Below, piece after piece: positions 36,700 through 44,463 of a stretch of DNA of 64,000 bases. The stretch covers positions 310,001 through 374,000 of the forward strand of contig NZ_SUQN01000002.1 in the NCBI RefSeq assembly GCF_013337685.1, given 5' to 3'. The DNA is from Citrobacter gillenii (GTDB lineage: Bacteria > Pseudomonadota > Gammaproteobacteria > Enterobacterales > Enterobacteriaceae). Each line of letters opens with the position of its first letter. Position 1 is the first letter of the stretch. A model generated the notes under the pieces. That model ran no database searches and was not told the origin of the DNA. It saw only the letters and a list, made by a program, of their open reading frames with translations. A program made the translations under genes and the position numbers.

Positions 36700-37278
36700 T
36701 TACGGCTGGCTATAGTGCGAGATGGTGTACTTGAGCCGGGTATTGGTTTTGCCAAGCTTTCTGGCAATGTTGCTTTTGTACGCCCCAATGGTTTTTTCAC
36801 TTTTTTGCGATGCGCCGGCGATTTGAGTCAGCGTCCAACCGCGGGCCAACATCATCATGACGTTAAATTCGTTTGCGGTTATTTTGTTATGTACTGCTTT
36901 GATAGTGCGTGATTTTTTTATTTGAGTGATAGAGGTGAATGCGTGCAAAAGTTGATCAAGAGAGTCGTCTTGATCGAGAAAATGCATGTTCATCCCGCAA
37001 ACGGTTTGAAAAAGTGAAAAAGTGGCTTCATCGGCCAGAACGATAATCATCGTCGCAGGGCGTAAGGCCATGTTGCGGATAACTCTGGCATATTTTAAAA
37101 AATCAGAATTGCCAGGATTAATAATGATGCAATCCAATTTATGAGAATGTATGTTGACGGCAGAAAGCGTCTGAGAGGAGTGGTACGTGATATCCGTAAA
37201 TAATGCTGAACCACGTAAAATTTCTCGCATGCCAAGCCACGGGTAAAGTGAGTCACCCAAAAATACAGCTTTAGACAT
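36700..37278 (-). CDS. LuxR-type regulator upstream of the autotransporter
   Basis: A 192-residue protein with an N-terminal receiver-like fold without a convincing phosphorylation site (FLGDSLYPWLGMREIL; IIINPGNSDF) and a C-terminal helix-turn-helix (about 130-190; ITANEFNVMMMLARGWTLTQIA, SEKTIGAYKSNIARKLGK). The layout resembles MrkI and FimW, but I cannot assign a named family member. The start at 37278 follows AAGGAG. It lies 196 bp upstream of the autotransporter in the same direction and is a candidate activator or cotranscribed regulator. Confidence 0.8.
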   Translation of the reverse strand: MSKAVFLGDSLYPWLGMREILRGSALFTDITYHSSQTLSAVNIHSHKLDCIIINPGNSDFLKYARVIRNMALRPATMIIVLADEATFSLFQTVCGMNMHFLDQDDSLDQLLHAFTSITQIKKSRTIKAVHNKITANEFNVMMMLARGWTLTQIAGASQKSEKTIGAYKSNIARKLGKTNTRLKYTISHYSQP

Positions 37279-37892
37279 AACGATCTCCTTGAAATTTTGA
37301 TGCAAGCAATCGCCTCTTTTTTTTATTAAAAAGAGTTCCTCGCGATGCGTGAAATGTTAATTAAAACGAATATTCCGTTCTGTGTTTTGAACGTATCCTT
37401 ATTAATTTCGGTTTCAACAGATACTTTCTGTATTTATTAAAATCTTTAACTATTCTTAATGTTGATATTACACTTTGTTAAAATTTAAGATAAATCGTTT
37501 AAATCACCTCTGGGCAGTTGATTGATAGATTTCGCTTATGAATCGAGAAAATTGCGGACTGGATAACCCTAGAGACACAGGGGATTCTGATAGGTGTGGC
37601 TAAGAAGGTCGCCAAAAAAGAGCGTAATTCAGTTGGATAGGGCTCATTTTTAGCACAATGAGAACGCTGTAAGATAATTCTTAACTTAAACCAGGCTGGC
37701 GCGGAGGGTGTATAGGGGAGGGATGAAAATATTGCCATATTCAAATTTATTTACGTCTTCATTTTGTTTTATGGTGTTATGTTCTTTGATTTTATAAGTT
37801 TCAAGGATTTAATTCTAAAATTGTCTTTTTGTGCTTAATTTGAAAATCACACGAAAGAATAGCGATTAGCTTGTTTTTTGTACGTCGTCGGC
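37279..37892. other. Intergenic region, about 610 bp, AT-rich
   Basis: This should hold the promoter of the LuxR-type gene to its left. TTGATA (TATCAA on the minus strand) occurs at 37462-37467 and 37522-37527, the same hexamer repeated upstream of mrkH. An 81-codon minus-strand frame at 37499-37744 has no recognisable features and I do not accept it. Confidence 0.45.
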
Positions 37893-39068
37893 TTATCCGG
37901 CCAGCAGTTCTTGCTCGACCTGGCGTACCTGATCTTCCAGCGTATTGCGGATCTCGGTTAACGCCCGTTGTTGGTCGGCAAAGTAGGCTTCCTTATCTGT
38001 CACAGAGGCGGCGAGGCGCCAGGCGTTCTCAGCTTCCAGTTCGCTAATTTCATTGAGCAAGCTGCTAATTTGCTCTCTGAGCTGCTGTATCTTGCGGCGT
38101 AAATGTTGCAGATCGTTAAGGCGGTCGCTTGCCATCATCGGTTCGAGACCGTTTTGCAACTGGGTAAGCAGCGTACGAACGGCGGCCAGATCGGCATTTT
38201 GTCGCGCCTGATTCAACTGTACCATCATCTGGTGCGCTTTATCTTTCAGGTCATCCGCAACCACGTCCGGGTGGCACAGGCGACTGGCCTGACGCCACAG
38301 GCGTTTTAGTTCATTGCGCTCATCATGAGAAAGTGTCCGTTCGCGGTTATAACGATGCTGCGCGTCCTGCTGTTGCTCCTGATATTCATCATATTCATGA
38401 CGGGCTTCTTCCTGCGCCTGGCGGGTGGCGCTGTCATCCTGGCGGGAAAAGTCGTTTTCCAGTTCGCGAATTTCCGCCAGCAGGGCGGTGATAAGCTCCG
38501 TTTGCTGCTGAATGCGCTGCCGGGTTTCCACTGATTCGCGCGAGTCTGAACGCTGGCTCATCCACTGCTGTTTGAGCTGCGCCAGTTGATCGACCGCCTG
38601 AGAAATAAAGTGCTGACAGGACTGATAATCTTTTTCCCGGCGTTTGCGCTCGGCTTCCTGCTTACGTTGCGCACTGGCGGCCAGATGTTTACGCAACTCG
38701 AGAATACGACTCATCAGCGGCCCAAGGTGCTGATGATACAAGTCGTTGAAGTCATCAAGGATTTGAATGCGTGCATTGCGTTTATCAATTAAGTCGCGCA
38801 ACTGTGTTTCAAGTGCTTTTAGCTCAAGTTTGCTGGCAGCGATGCCGGGATCTTGCCACGTTGATACCGCTCGCTGTGATTGCAGCCAGCCGGTGATTTC
38901 ATGCAGGGCATCGCTGAAGCGTCGTGCTTCAAGCGCCTGAACGATCGTCTTCGGTACGTCCGTCAACGTGTCATTTTTCAAATGCACTAGTTGCTGGAAA
39001 ATGATCTCGTCATCTTCCAGTTCGATGGCACTTTTGATGATTTCAAGACGTTTAATGATCTTATTCAT
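37893..39068 (-). CDS. Coiled-coil protein with degenerate J-like domain
   Basis: A 391-residue cytoplasmic protein dominated by Gln/Glu/Arg-rich coiled coils (about 70-250 and 320-391). Between them is a segment resembling a J domain: ELKRLWRQASRLCHPDVVAD, with an HPD tripeptide at 266-268 followed by a helix (DKAHQMMVQLNQA). The first helix and the G/F region of a true DnaJ are missing or unclear. J-like proteins of this kind could recruit DnaK to a specific client, but the function is unknown. The gene is alone and divergent from the YncE-like gene. I recognise no gene symbol. Confidence 0.7.
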   Translation of the reverse strand: MNKIIKRLEIIKSAIELEDDEIIFQQLVHLKNDTLTDVPKTIVQALEARRFSDALHEITGWLQSQRAVSTWQDPGIAASKLELKALETQLRDLIDKRNARIQILDDFNDLYHQHLGPLMSRILELRKHLAASAQRKQEAERKRREKDYQSCQHFISQAVDQLAQLKQQWMSQRSDSRESVETRQRIQQQTELITALLAEIRELENDFSRQDDSATRQAQEEARHEYDEYQEQQQDAQHRYNRERTLSHDERNELKRLWRQASRLCHPDVVADDLKDKAHQMMVQLNQARQNADLAAVRTLLTQLQNGLEPMMASDRLNDLQHLRRKIQQLREQISSLLNEISELEAENAWRLAASVTDKEAYFADQQRALTEIRNTLEDQVRQVEQELLAG

Positions 39069-39298
39069 GACGGTCGCTGCCCGGCGTGGCTTAAAGCGCG
39101 TGACAGGAACCTGACCTGGGGAACGCGTTTAAAAATGTTGAAAAAACAGTAAGGTGCATTTTGTGGCCTGCGGTGCCTTTTCGTCCAGAATAATTCACGG
39201 TAATTATAAGAAAGCGGAGGTAGCGCGCGTCAGTCGCACTCTTCAAACCTCCGTTTCATCTTTTTTATTCACGATCTAATTATTCTTGATTCAATAAA

Positions 39299-39317
39299 GA
39301 TAATGCGTATAGTTCTC
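39299..39317 (+). promoter_or_regulatory. Fur-like box upstream of the YncE-like gene
   Basis: GATAATGCGTATAGTTCTC matches the 19-bp Fur consensus at 13 of 19 positions and lies 52 bp before the start codon. E. coli yncE is iron-repressed, so Fur control is plausible here. The rest of the 300-bp gap (39069-39368) shows nothing else. Confidence 0.5.
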
Positions 39318-39368
39318 ATTCTCTTTTGTTATTAACCATTTCCGTACACTCTGGTAAGGATCCCCGCA

Positions 39369-40451
39369 ATGAAAAAAACAACATCCGCTCTGGCATTGCT
39401 GATTGCCGCAGCGCTAAGTGGCTGTGCCGCACATTCAACGCCAGCCAGTCGTACGGCGGTACAGGAAAAAGCGGTGACGCCAGCTGCTACTGATGTCCAG
39501 CAGCGTGCGTTGGCTGATGGTCTGTATGAAATGGCGCTGAGTCCGGCGGGCGATGCACTGTATGTTGCCAGTGCGGAAGGATTTAAAGATGTCCAGGGCG
39601 GGGTGGTTTACAAACTGGATCCGAAAACGCTCAAGACGCTCGGTCTAAGCCATACCGATATGAAAAACTTTGGTATGGCGCTCTCGCCAGACGGTAAAAC
39701 GGTGTACGTTACCAACTCACTGGACGGCGGCCTGAGCGCCCTGAATACCGCCGATGGTAAAGTGAAAAACCGTGTACTGTTCCCGGAACGTAATGCCGAA
39801 GGTTTCCCGTACGGTGCGCGCCAGGTGCTGCTGCATAATGGCCTGCTCTATATTGGCGCGGTGGCTGACCCGGCGGTAATTTGGGTGGTGGATGCCGAAA
39901 CCCTGAAGCTGAAAACCCGTATCAAAAACACCGGTAAATGGATGACCGGTCTGCATTACTCTGACGTCACTCAGCGTATTTATGCCGCCAATGGCGGCGG
40001 CGAAATACTGGTGATCAACCCGCGTAATCAGCGTATAGAGAAACGCTGGAAGCCGCTGGGTGAGAAACCTGCGCTGTTGCTGAATATGGCAGAAGACGCG
40101 CAAACGGGCCGTTTGTTTGTCACCGATAACTCGCAAGCGAAAACGACTCTGGTGCTGGATATCCACACCGGTAAATTGCTCAAGCAACTCGATGTTGGCG
40201 ATTCGTTAGCGGTGAAATTCAATGCAAAGCGCAACGAAATCTATATTACCCAGCGTGATGCCGGGAAACTACTTAGCCTGAATGCAACCGACTACAGTGT
40301 GAAGAAAAGCTGGGATCTGCCGCCGAACCCGAATAGCCTGCTGCTCTCTGCGGATGGGCAAACGCTGTTTGTCACTGTGAAGCAGAAATTCAATAAAGAC
40401 CACTCCACGGATGCACCCGATAACGTGGTGCGTATTGATCTGAATAAATAA
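39369..40451 (+). CDS. YncE-like beta-propeller lipoprotein
   Basis: A 360-residue envelope protein: signal peptide with lipobox LSGC (AAALSGCAAHS), then seven YVTN-type beta-propeller blades (MALSPAGDALYVASAE, MALSPDGKTVYVTNS, LLLSADGQTLFVTVK). It resembles E. coli YncE, an iron-regulated periplasmic propeller that binds DNA in vitro, but here it is a predicted lipoprotein and is probably a paralogue. The start follows AAGGATC. It has a Fur-like box upstream and is followed by pheP in the same direction. Confidence 0.82.
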   Translation: MKKTTSALALLIAAALSGCAAHSTPASRTAVQEKAVTPAATDVQQRALADGLYEMALSPAGDALYVASAEGFKDVQGGVVYKLDPKTLKTLGLSHTDMKNFGMALSPDGKTVYVTNSLDGGLSALNTADGKVKNRVLFPERNAEGFPYGARQVLLHNGLLYIGAVADPAVIWVVDAETLKLKTRIKNTGKWMTGLHYSDVTQRIYAANGGGEILVINPRNQRIEKRWKPLGEKPALLLNMAEDAQTGRLFVTDNSQAKTTLVLDIHTGKLLKQLDVGDSLAVKFNAKRNEIYITQRDAGKLLSLNATDYSVKKSWDLPPNPNSLLLSADGQTLFVTVKQKFNKDHSTDAPDNVVRIDLNK

Positions 40452-40617
40452 CAACAACGCGTTGGCTTCCGCTAACGCCCGTTGATTGGTGACTTTTTTC
40501 CTGCGCCTCGGTGCGTTGGGCAAGGATGCCCGGCGTATCCAAACGATTGCGCCTTGCGACAACCAGGTTGAAATGTTAAAAGAAGCCCCTTCAATATAAA
40601 CGACACAGGGGTAGGGC

Positions 40618-42012
40618 GTGAAAAACGCGTCATCTGCATCCGACACCAGCGTGTCCGATGCCGCGTCAACGAGTGAGCCGACGCTTCAGCGGGGGTTGCA
40701 AAACCGCCATATTCAGTTAATTGCGCTGGGCGGCGCAATTGGTACGGGTCTGTTTCTGGGCATTGGCCCGGCGATTCAAATGGCAGGACCGGCGGTGCTG
40801 TTGGGCTATGGCGTAGCCGGGATCATCGCGTTTCTGATCATGCGCCAACTGGGCGAAATGGTGGTTGAAGAACCCGTTTCCGGATCGTTTGCCCACTTTG
40901 CCTATAAATACTGGGGACCGTTTGCCGGTTTTCTGTCTGGCTGGAACTACTGGGTGATGTTTGTGTTGGTCGGCATGGCTGAACTGACGGCGGCTGGGAT
41001 CTACATGCAATACTGGCTTCCCGATGTGCCTACCTGGATTTGGGCCGCCGTATTCTTCGTGATCATCAATGCCATCAACCTGGTCAACGTGCGACTGTAT
41101 GGCGAAACCGAGTTTTGGTTTGCATTGATCAAAGTGCTGGCGATTATTGGCATGATTGGCTTCGGCGTCTGGATGTTGTTTTCTGGTCACGGTGGCGAAC
41201 AGGCAAGTATCGATAACCTCTGGCGCTATAACGGCTTTTTTGCCACCGGCTGGAACGGGCTGATCCTCTCGCTGGCGGTGATCATGTTCTCCTTTGGTGG
41301 ACTGGAACTGATCGGTATTACTGCGGCAGAAGCGCAGGATCCGCAAAAAAGTATTCCGAAAGCGGTAAACCAGGTGGTGTATCGTATTCTGCTGTTTTAC
41401 ATCGGTTCACTGGTGGTGCTGCTGGCGCTATACCCGTGGGTTGAAGTGAAATCAAACAGCAGCCCGTTTGTGATGATTTTCCATAATCTTGACAGCAACG
41501 TGGTGGCTTCCGCGCTGAACTTCGTTATTCTGGTGGCTTCTCTGTCGGTGTATAACAGCGGCGTGTACTCCAACAGCCGCATGCTGTTTGGCCTCTCCGT
41601 GCAGGGCAATGCGCCGAAGTTCTTGACCCGCGTCAGCCGTCGCGGCGTACCGGTTAACTCTCTGGTGCTTTCCGGGGCGATCACCTCGCTGGTGGTGCTG
41701 ATCAACTACGCGCTGCCGCAAAAGGCCTTCAGCCTGCTGATGGCGCTGGTCGTGGCGACGCTGCTGTTGAACTGGATCATGATTTGCCTGGCGCACCTGC
41801 GCTTTCGCGCGGTAATGCGTCGCAAAGGGCGTGACACTCAGTTTAAAGCGCTGCTGTACCCGGCCGGAAACTACCTGTGTATTGCGTTCCTCGGCATGAT
41901 TCTGGTGCTGATGTGCACCATGGATGAGATGCGTCTGTCGGCGATGCTGCTACCGGCATGGATCCTGTTCCTGTTTGTGGCCTTCAAACTGCTGCGCCGT
42001 AAAGCCCGCTAA
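40618..42012 (+). CDS. pheP: Phenylalanine-specific permease PheP
   Basis: A 464-residue amino acid:proton symporter of the APC superfamily with about 12 membrane segments. The family signature LIALGGAIGTGLFLGIG lies at the end of the N-terminal cytoplasmic region, and the consensus amphipathic region (PVSGSFAHFAYKYWGP) is present. It closely matches E. coli PheP as I recall it, with a slightly longer N-terminus. A GTG start at 40618 is used (GTGAAAAACGCG). It imports phenylalanine (and tyrosine weakly) across the inner membrane. It is followed by a long hairpin. Confidence 0.93.
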   Translation: MKNASSASDTSVSDAASTSEPTLQRGLQNRHIQLIALGGAIGTGLFLGIGPAIQMAGPAVLLGYGVAGIIAFLIMRQLGEMVVEEPVSGSFAHFAYKYWGPFAGFLSGWNYWVMFVLVGMAELTAAGIYMQYWLPDVPTWIWAAVFFVIINAINLVNVRLYGETEFWFALIKVLAIIGMIGFGVWMLFSGHGGEQASIDNLWRYNGFFATGWNGLILSLAVIMFSFGGLELIGITAAEAQDPQKSIPKAVNQVVYRILLFYIGSLVVLLALYPWVEVKSNSSPFVMIFHNLDSNVVASALNFVILVASLSVYNSGVYSNSRMLFGLSVQGNAPKFLTRVSRRGVPVNSLVLSGAITSLVVLINYALPQKAFSLLMALVVATLLLNWIMICLAHLRFRAVMRRKGRDTQFKALLYPAGNYLCIAFLGMILVLMCTMDEMRLSAMLLPAWILFLFVAFKLLRRKAR

Positions 42013-42018
42013 TCCCTT

Positions 42019-42048
42019 ACCGATCTCATCCTTTGCGATGAGATCGGT
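42019..42048. terminator. Hairpin after pheP
   Basis: A perfect 12-bp stem (ACCGATCTCATC / GATGAGATCGGT) with a 6-base loop, 7 bp after the stop. There is no T run. Confidence 0.6.
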
Positions 42049-42110
42049 CACTCCCTGAACTTTATCGTGATTGATCTCCCAGTTCTGTTCTTACTGACAG
42101 GATCTTTATT

Positions 42111-42124
42111 TTGTAATCGATTAC
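42111..42124. promoter_or_regulatory. LacI-type operator, copy 1
   Basis: TTGTAATCGATTAC contains the perfect palindrome GTAATCGATTAC with the central CG typical of LacI-family operators. A second identical copy lies 31 bp downstream; both are upstream of the permease gene. Confidence 0.75.
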
Positions 42125-42141
42125 TTTTCATTTGAACTTAT

Positions 42142-42155
42142 TTGTAATCGATTAC
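42142..42155. promoter_or_regulatory. LacI-type operator, copy 2
   Basis: Second exact copy of TTGTAATCGATTAC, followed by ACTTTTT-like bases shared with copy 1. The 31-bp spacing (three helical turns) suits cooperative binding by the LacI-family protein encoded at 45687. Confidence 0.75.
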
Positions 42156-42177
42156 TTTTTTAAGGGTGGGGCAAAAA

Positions 42178-43419
42178 ATGGTGTCGACAACCGAGAGTAG
42201 TGGAAAACAGAGCGTACAGTACCGGCTGCTGGTGCCGCGGCTGTCGCTGATGATGTTCTTACAGTTCTTTATCTGGGGAAGTTGGTCCGTCACGCTGGGG
42301 CTGGTGATGAGCCAGCACAACATGTCGCTGCTGATTGGCGATGCGTTTTCCGCCGGACCGATAGCCTCAATCTTGTCGCCGTTTGTCTTAGGTATGCTGG
42401 TGGATCGCTTTTTCGCCTCGCAAAAAGTGATGGCGGTGATGCACCTCGCCGGGGCGGCGATCCTGTGGTTTGTGCCGCAGGCGCTGGTAGCGCAAAACGG
42501 TGCGCTGCTGATTGGCCTGCTGTTTGGCTACACGCTGTGCTACATGCCGACGCTGGCGCTGACCAATAATATTGCGTTTCACAGCCTGTCGGATAAAGAC
42601 AAAACCTTCCCGGTAGTGCGGGTATTTGGCACCATAGGCTGGATTGTTGCGGGGATCTTTATCGGCGTGACCGGTATTTCGGATACCACCGGCATCTTTA
42701 CGCTGGCGGCGGTTATCTCTGTGATTCTGGCGCTCTACAGCCTGACGCTGCCAAACACGCCTGCGCCCGCGAAAGGGTTGCCGGTAAAAGTCCGCGATCT
42801 GTTTTGCGCCGATGCTTTCGCCTTACTCAAAACCCGTCATTTCTTCGTCTTCTCACTCTGCGCTACGTTAATCTCGGTACCACTGGGGACCTACTACGCG
42901 TACACCGCATCGTTTCTGGCGGATGCGGGCGTTGGGGATGTCAGTACCGCGATGTCGTTCGGTCAGATGTCCGAAATCTTCTTCATGCTGGTGATCCCAT
43001 TCCTGTTCAGACGGCTGGGCGTGAAATACATGCTGCTGATCGGTATGTGTGCCTGGTTTGTGCGCTACGCCTTCTTTGCGCTGGGCATCAGCGAAGAAGG
43101 GCGCATCCTGCTGTATCTCGGTATTTTGCTGCACGGGGTGTGTTACGACTTCTTCTTTGTGGTCGGCTTTATCTACACCGACCGTATTGCCGGGGAAAAG
43201 GTGAAAGGTCAGGCGCAAAGCATGATCGTAATGTTTACCTACGGGATCGGTATGCTGCTGGGCTCGCAAATTTCCGGTGCGCTGTATAACCGTCTGGTGG
43301 CGGGGCAGGCAGTACCTGAGTCATGGATCCCGTTCTGGTGGATCCCGGCGGTTGCAGCGGCGGTGATTGCCGTGATTTTCCTTTTCTCTTTCAAGTATGA
43401 CGAGAAAGAGCAGGCGTAA
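42178..43419 (+). CDS. NHS-family (nucleoside:proton symporter type) permease
   Basis: A 413-residue major facilitator with about 12 membrane segments, related to the NupG/XapB/YegT group (LSLMMFLQFFIWGSWSVTLG start; GVCYDFFFVVGFIYTDRIAG near the end). It should import a nucleoside or glycoside with protons. The ATG at 42178 follows AAGGGTGGGG; a GTG four codons upstream is less likely. First gene of a three-gene operon with two sugar enzymes and the LacI regulator downstream. The enzymes suggest a sugar or glycoside rather than a nucleoside as substrate (inference). Confidence 0.8.
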   Translation: MVSTTESSGKQSVQYRLLVPRLSLMMFLQFFIWGSWSVTLGLVMSQHNMSLLIGDAFSAGPIASILSPFVLGMLVDRFFASQKVMAVMHLAGAAILWFVPQALVAQNGALLIGLLFGYTLCYMPTLALTNNIAFHSLSDKDKTFPVVRVFGTIGWIVAGIFIGVTGISDTTGIFTLAAVISVILALYSLTLPNTPAPAKGLPVKVRDLFCADAFALLKTRHFFVFSLCATLISVPLGTYYAYTASFLADAGVGDVSTAMSFGQMSEIFFMLVIPFLFRRLGVKYMLLIGMCAWFVRYAFFALGISEEGRILLYLGILLHGVCYDFFFVVGFIYTDRIAGEKVKGQAQSMIVMFTYGIGMLLGSQISGALYNRLVAGQAVPESWIPFWWIPAVAAAVIAVIFLFSFKYDEKEQA

Positions 43420-43434
43420 TATTCAGGAGGGGTT

Positions 43435-44463
43435 ATGAGAACCATTAAGGGACCGGGGATTTTTCTGGCGCAGTTTATCGGCGGGCAATCCCCGTTCAAT
43501 ACCCTGGACGGGCTGGCGCAGTGGGCCGCGGGTCTGGGCTACAAAGCCATACAGATGCCGTGTAATCATGCGTCGCTGTTCGATGTTGAACAGGCCGCTG
43601 TTAGCCAGACTTACTGCGATGATATTCGTGGAATGCTGGCGCAGCACGGACTGACGATCAGCGAATTATCCACCCATCTCGAAGGCCAACTGGTTGCCGT
43701 TCATCCCACCTACGATGACGCTTTTGATGGTTTTGCGCCGCAGGCGGTACGCGGTAATCCTCAGGCCCGACAGGCGTGGGCGACGCGGACGTTACACCAG
43801 GCCGCGGCAGCCTCGCAAAAACTGGGGTTGACGGCGCACGCCACGTTTTCCGGATCGCTGGCGTGGCCCTATTTTTACCCCTGGCCGCCGCATAATGCGC
43901 AGCGTTTTGCCGAGGCATTTCAGGAACTGGCTGACCGTTGGCGGCCGATTCTCGACGGTTTTGATGAGCAGGGGGTTGATGTCTGTTTTGAAATTCATCC
44001 CGGCGAAGATCTGCATGATGGCATCACGTTTGAGCGTTTTCTTGCGCTGGTGGATAATCATCCGCGCTGCAATATGCTCTACGATCCCAGCCATCTGCTG
44101 TTGCAGCAGATGGACTATCTCGGATTTATCGACGCCTATCACTCGCGCATAAAAGCGTTTCATGTCAAGGATGCGGAGTATCGAGCCAGCAGCCGCAGCG
44201 GCGTCTACGGCGGTTACCAGCCGTGGATCGACCGCGCTGGACGCTTCCGCTCATTAGGCGACGGGCAGGTTGATTTCAAAACGATTTTCAGCAAGCTCAC
44301 TCAATATGATTATCCCGGCTGGGCGGTACTGGAGTGGGAATGCTGCCTGAAAGACGCAGAAACCGGTGCCCGCGAAGGCCGTGAGTTTATTCAGCGGCAT
44401 ATTATTCCGGTTTCATCCCACGCATTTGATGATTTCGCCGCAGGCGATGAGGTACGCAAATGA
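43435..44463 (+). CDS. TIM-barrel sugar isomerase/epimerase-like protein
   Basis: A 342-residue protein of the xylose isomerase-like TIM-barrel (AP endonuclease 2) superfamily. The usual metal ligands can be placed: Glu in CFEIHPGED, Asp/His in YDPSHLL, His/Asp in AFHVKDAEY, and Glu in AVLEWECC. Members act as isomerases, epimerases or lyases on keto-sugars or inositol derivatives. It starts after AGGAGGGG, an excellent site, 15 bp from the permease, and overlaps the following dehydrogenase by 4 bp (ATGA). The pair suggests a pathway in which a sugar is oxidised to a keto form and then isomerised or cleaved. Confidence 0.82.
   Translation: MRTIKGPGIFLAQFIGGQSPFNTLDGLAQWAAGLGYKAIQMPCNHASLFDVEQAAVSQTYCDDIRGMLAQHGLTISELSTHLEGQLVAVHPTYDDAFDGFAPQAVRGNPQARQAWATRTLHQAAAASQKLGLTAHATFSGSLAWPYFYPWPPHNAQRFAEAFQELADRWRPILDGFDEQGVDVCFEIHPGEDLHDGITFERFLALVDNHPRCNMLYDPSHLLLQQMDYLGFIDAYHSRIKAFHVKDAEYRASSRSGVYGGYQPWIDRAGRFRSLGDGQVDFKTIFSKLTQYDYPGWAVLEWECCLKDAETGAREGREFIQRHIIPVSSHAFDDFAAGDEVRK

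Noticed and set aside
37499-37744. 81-codon minus-strand frame
   Set aside because: No ribosome site, no domain, AT-rich intergenic composition; probably chance.
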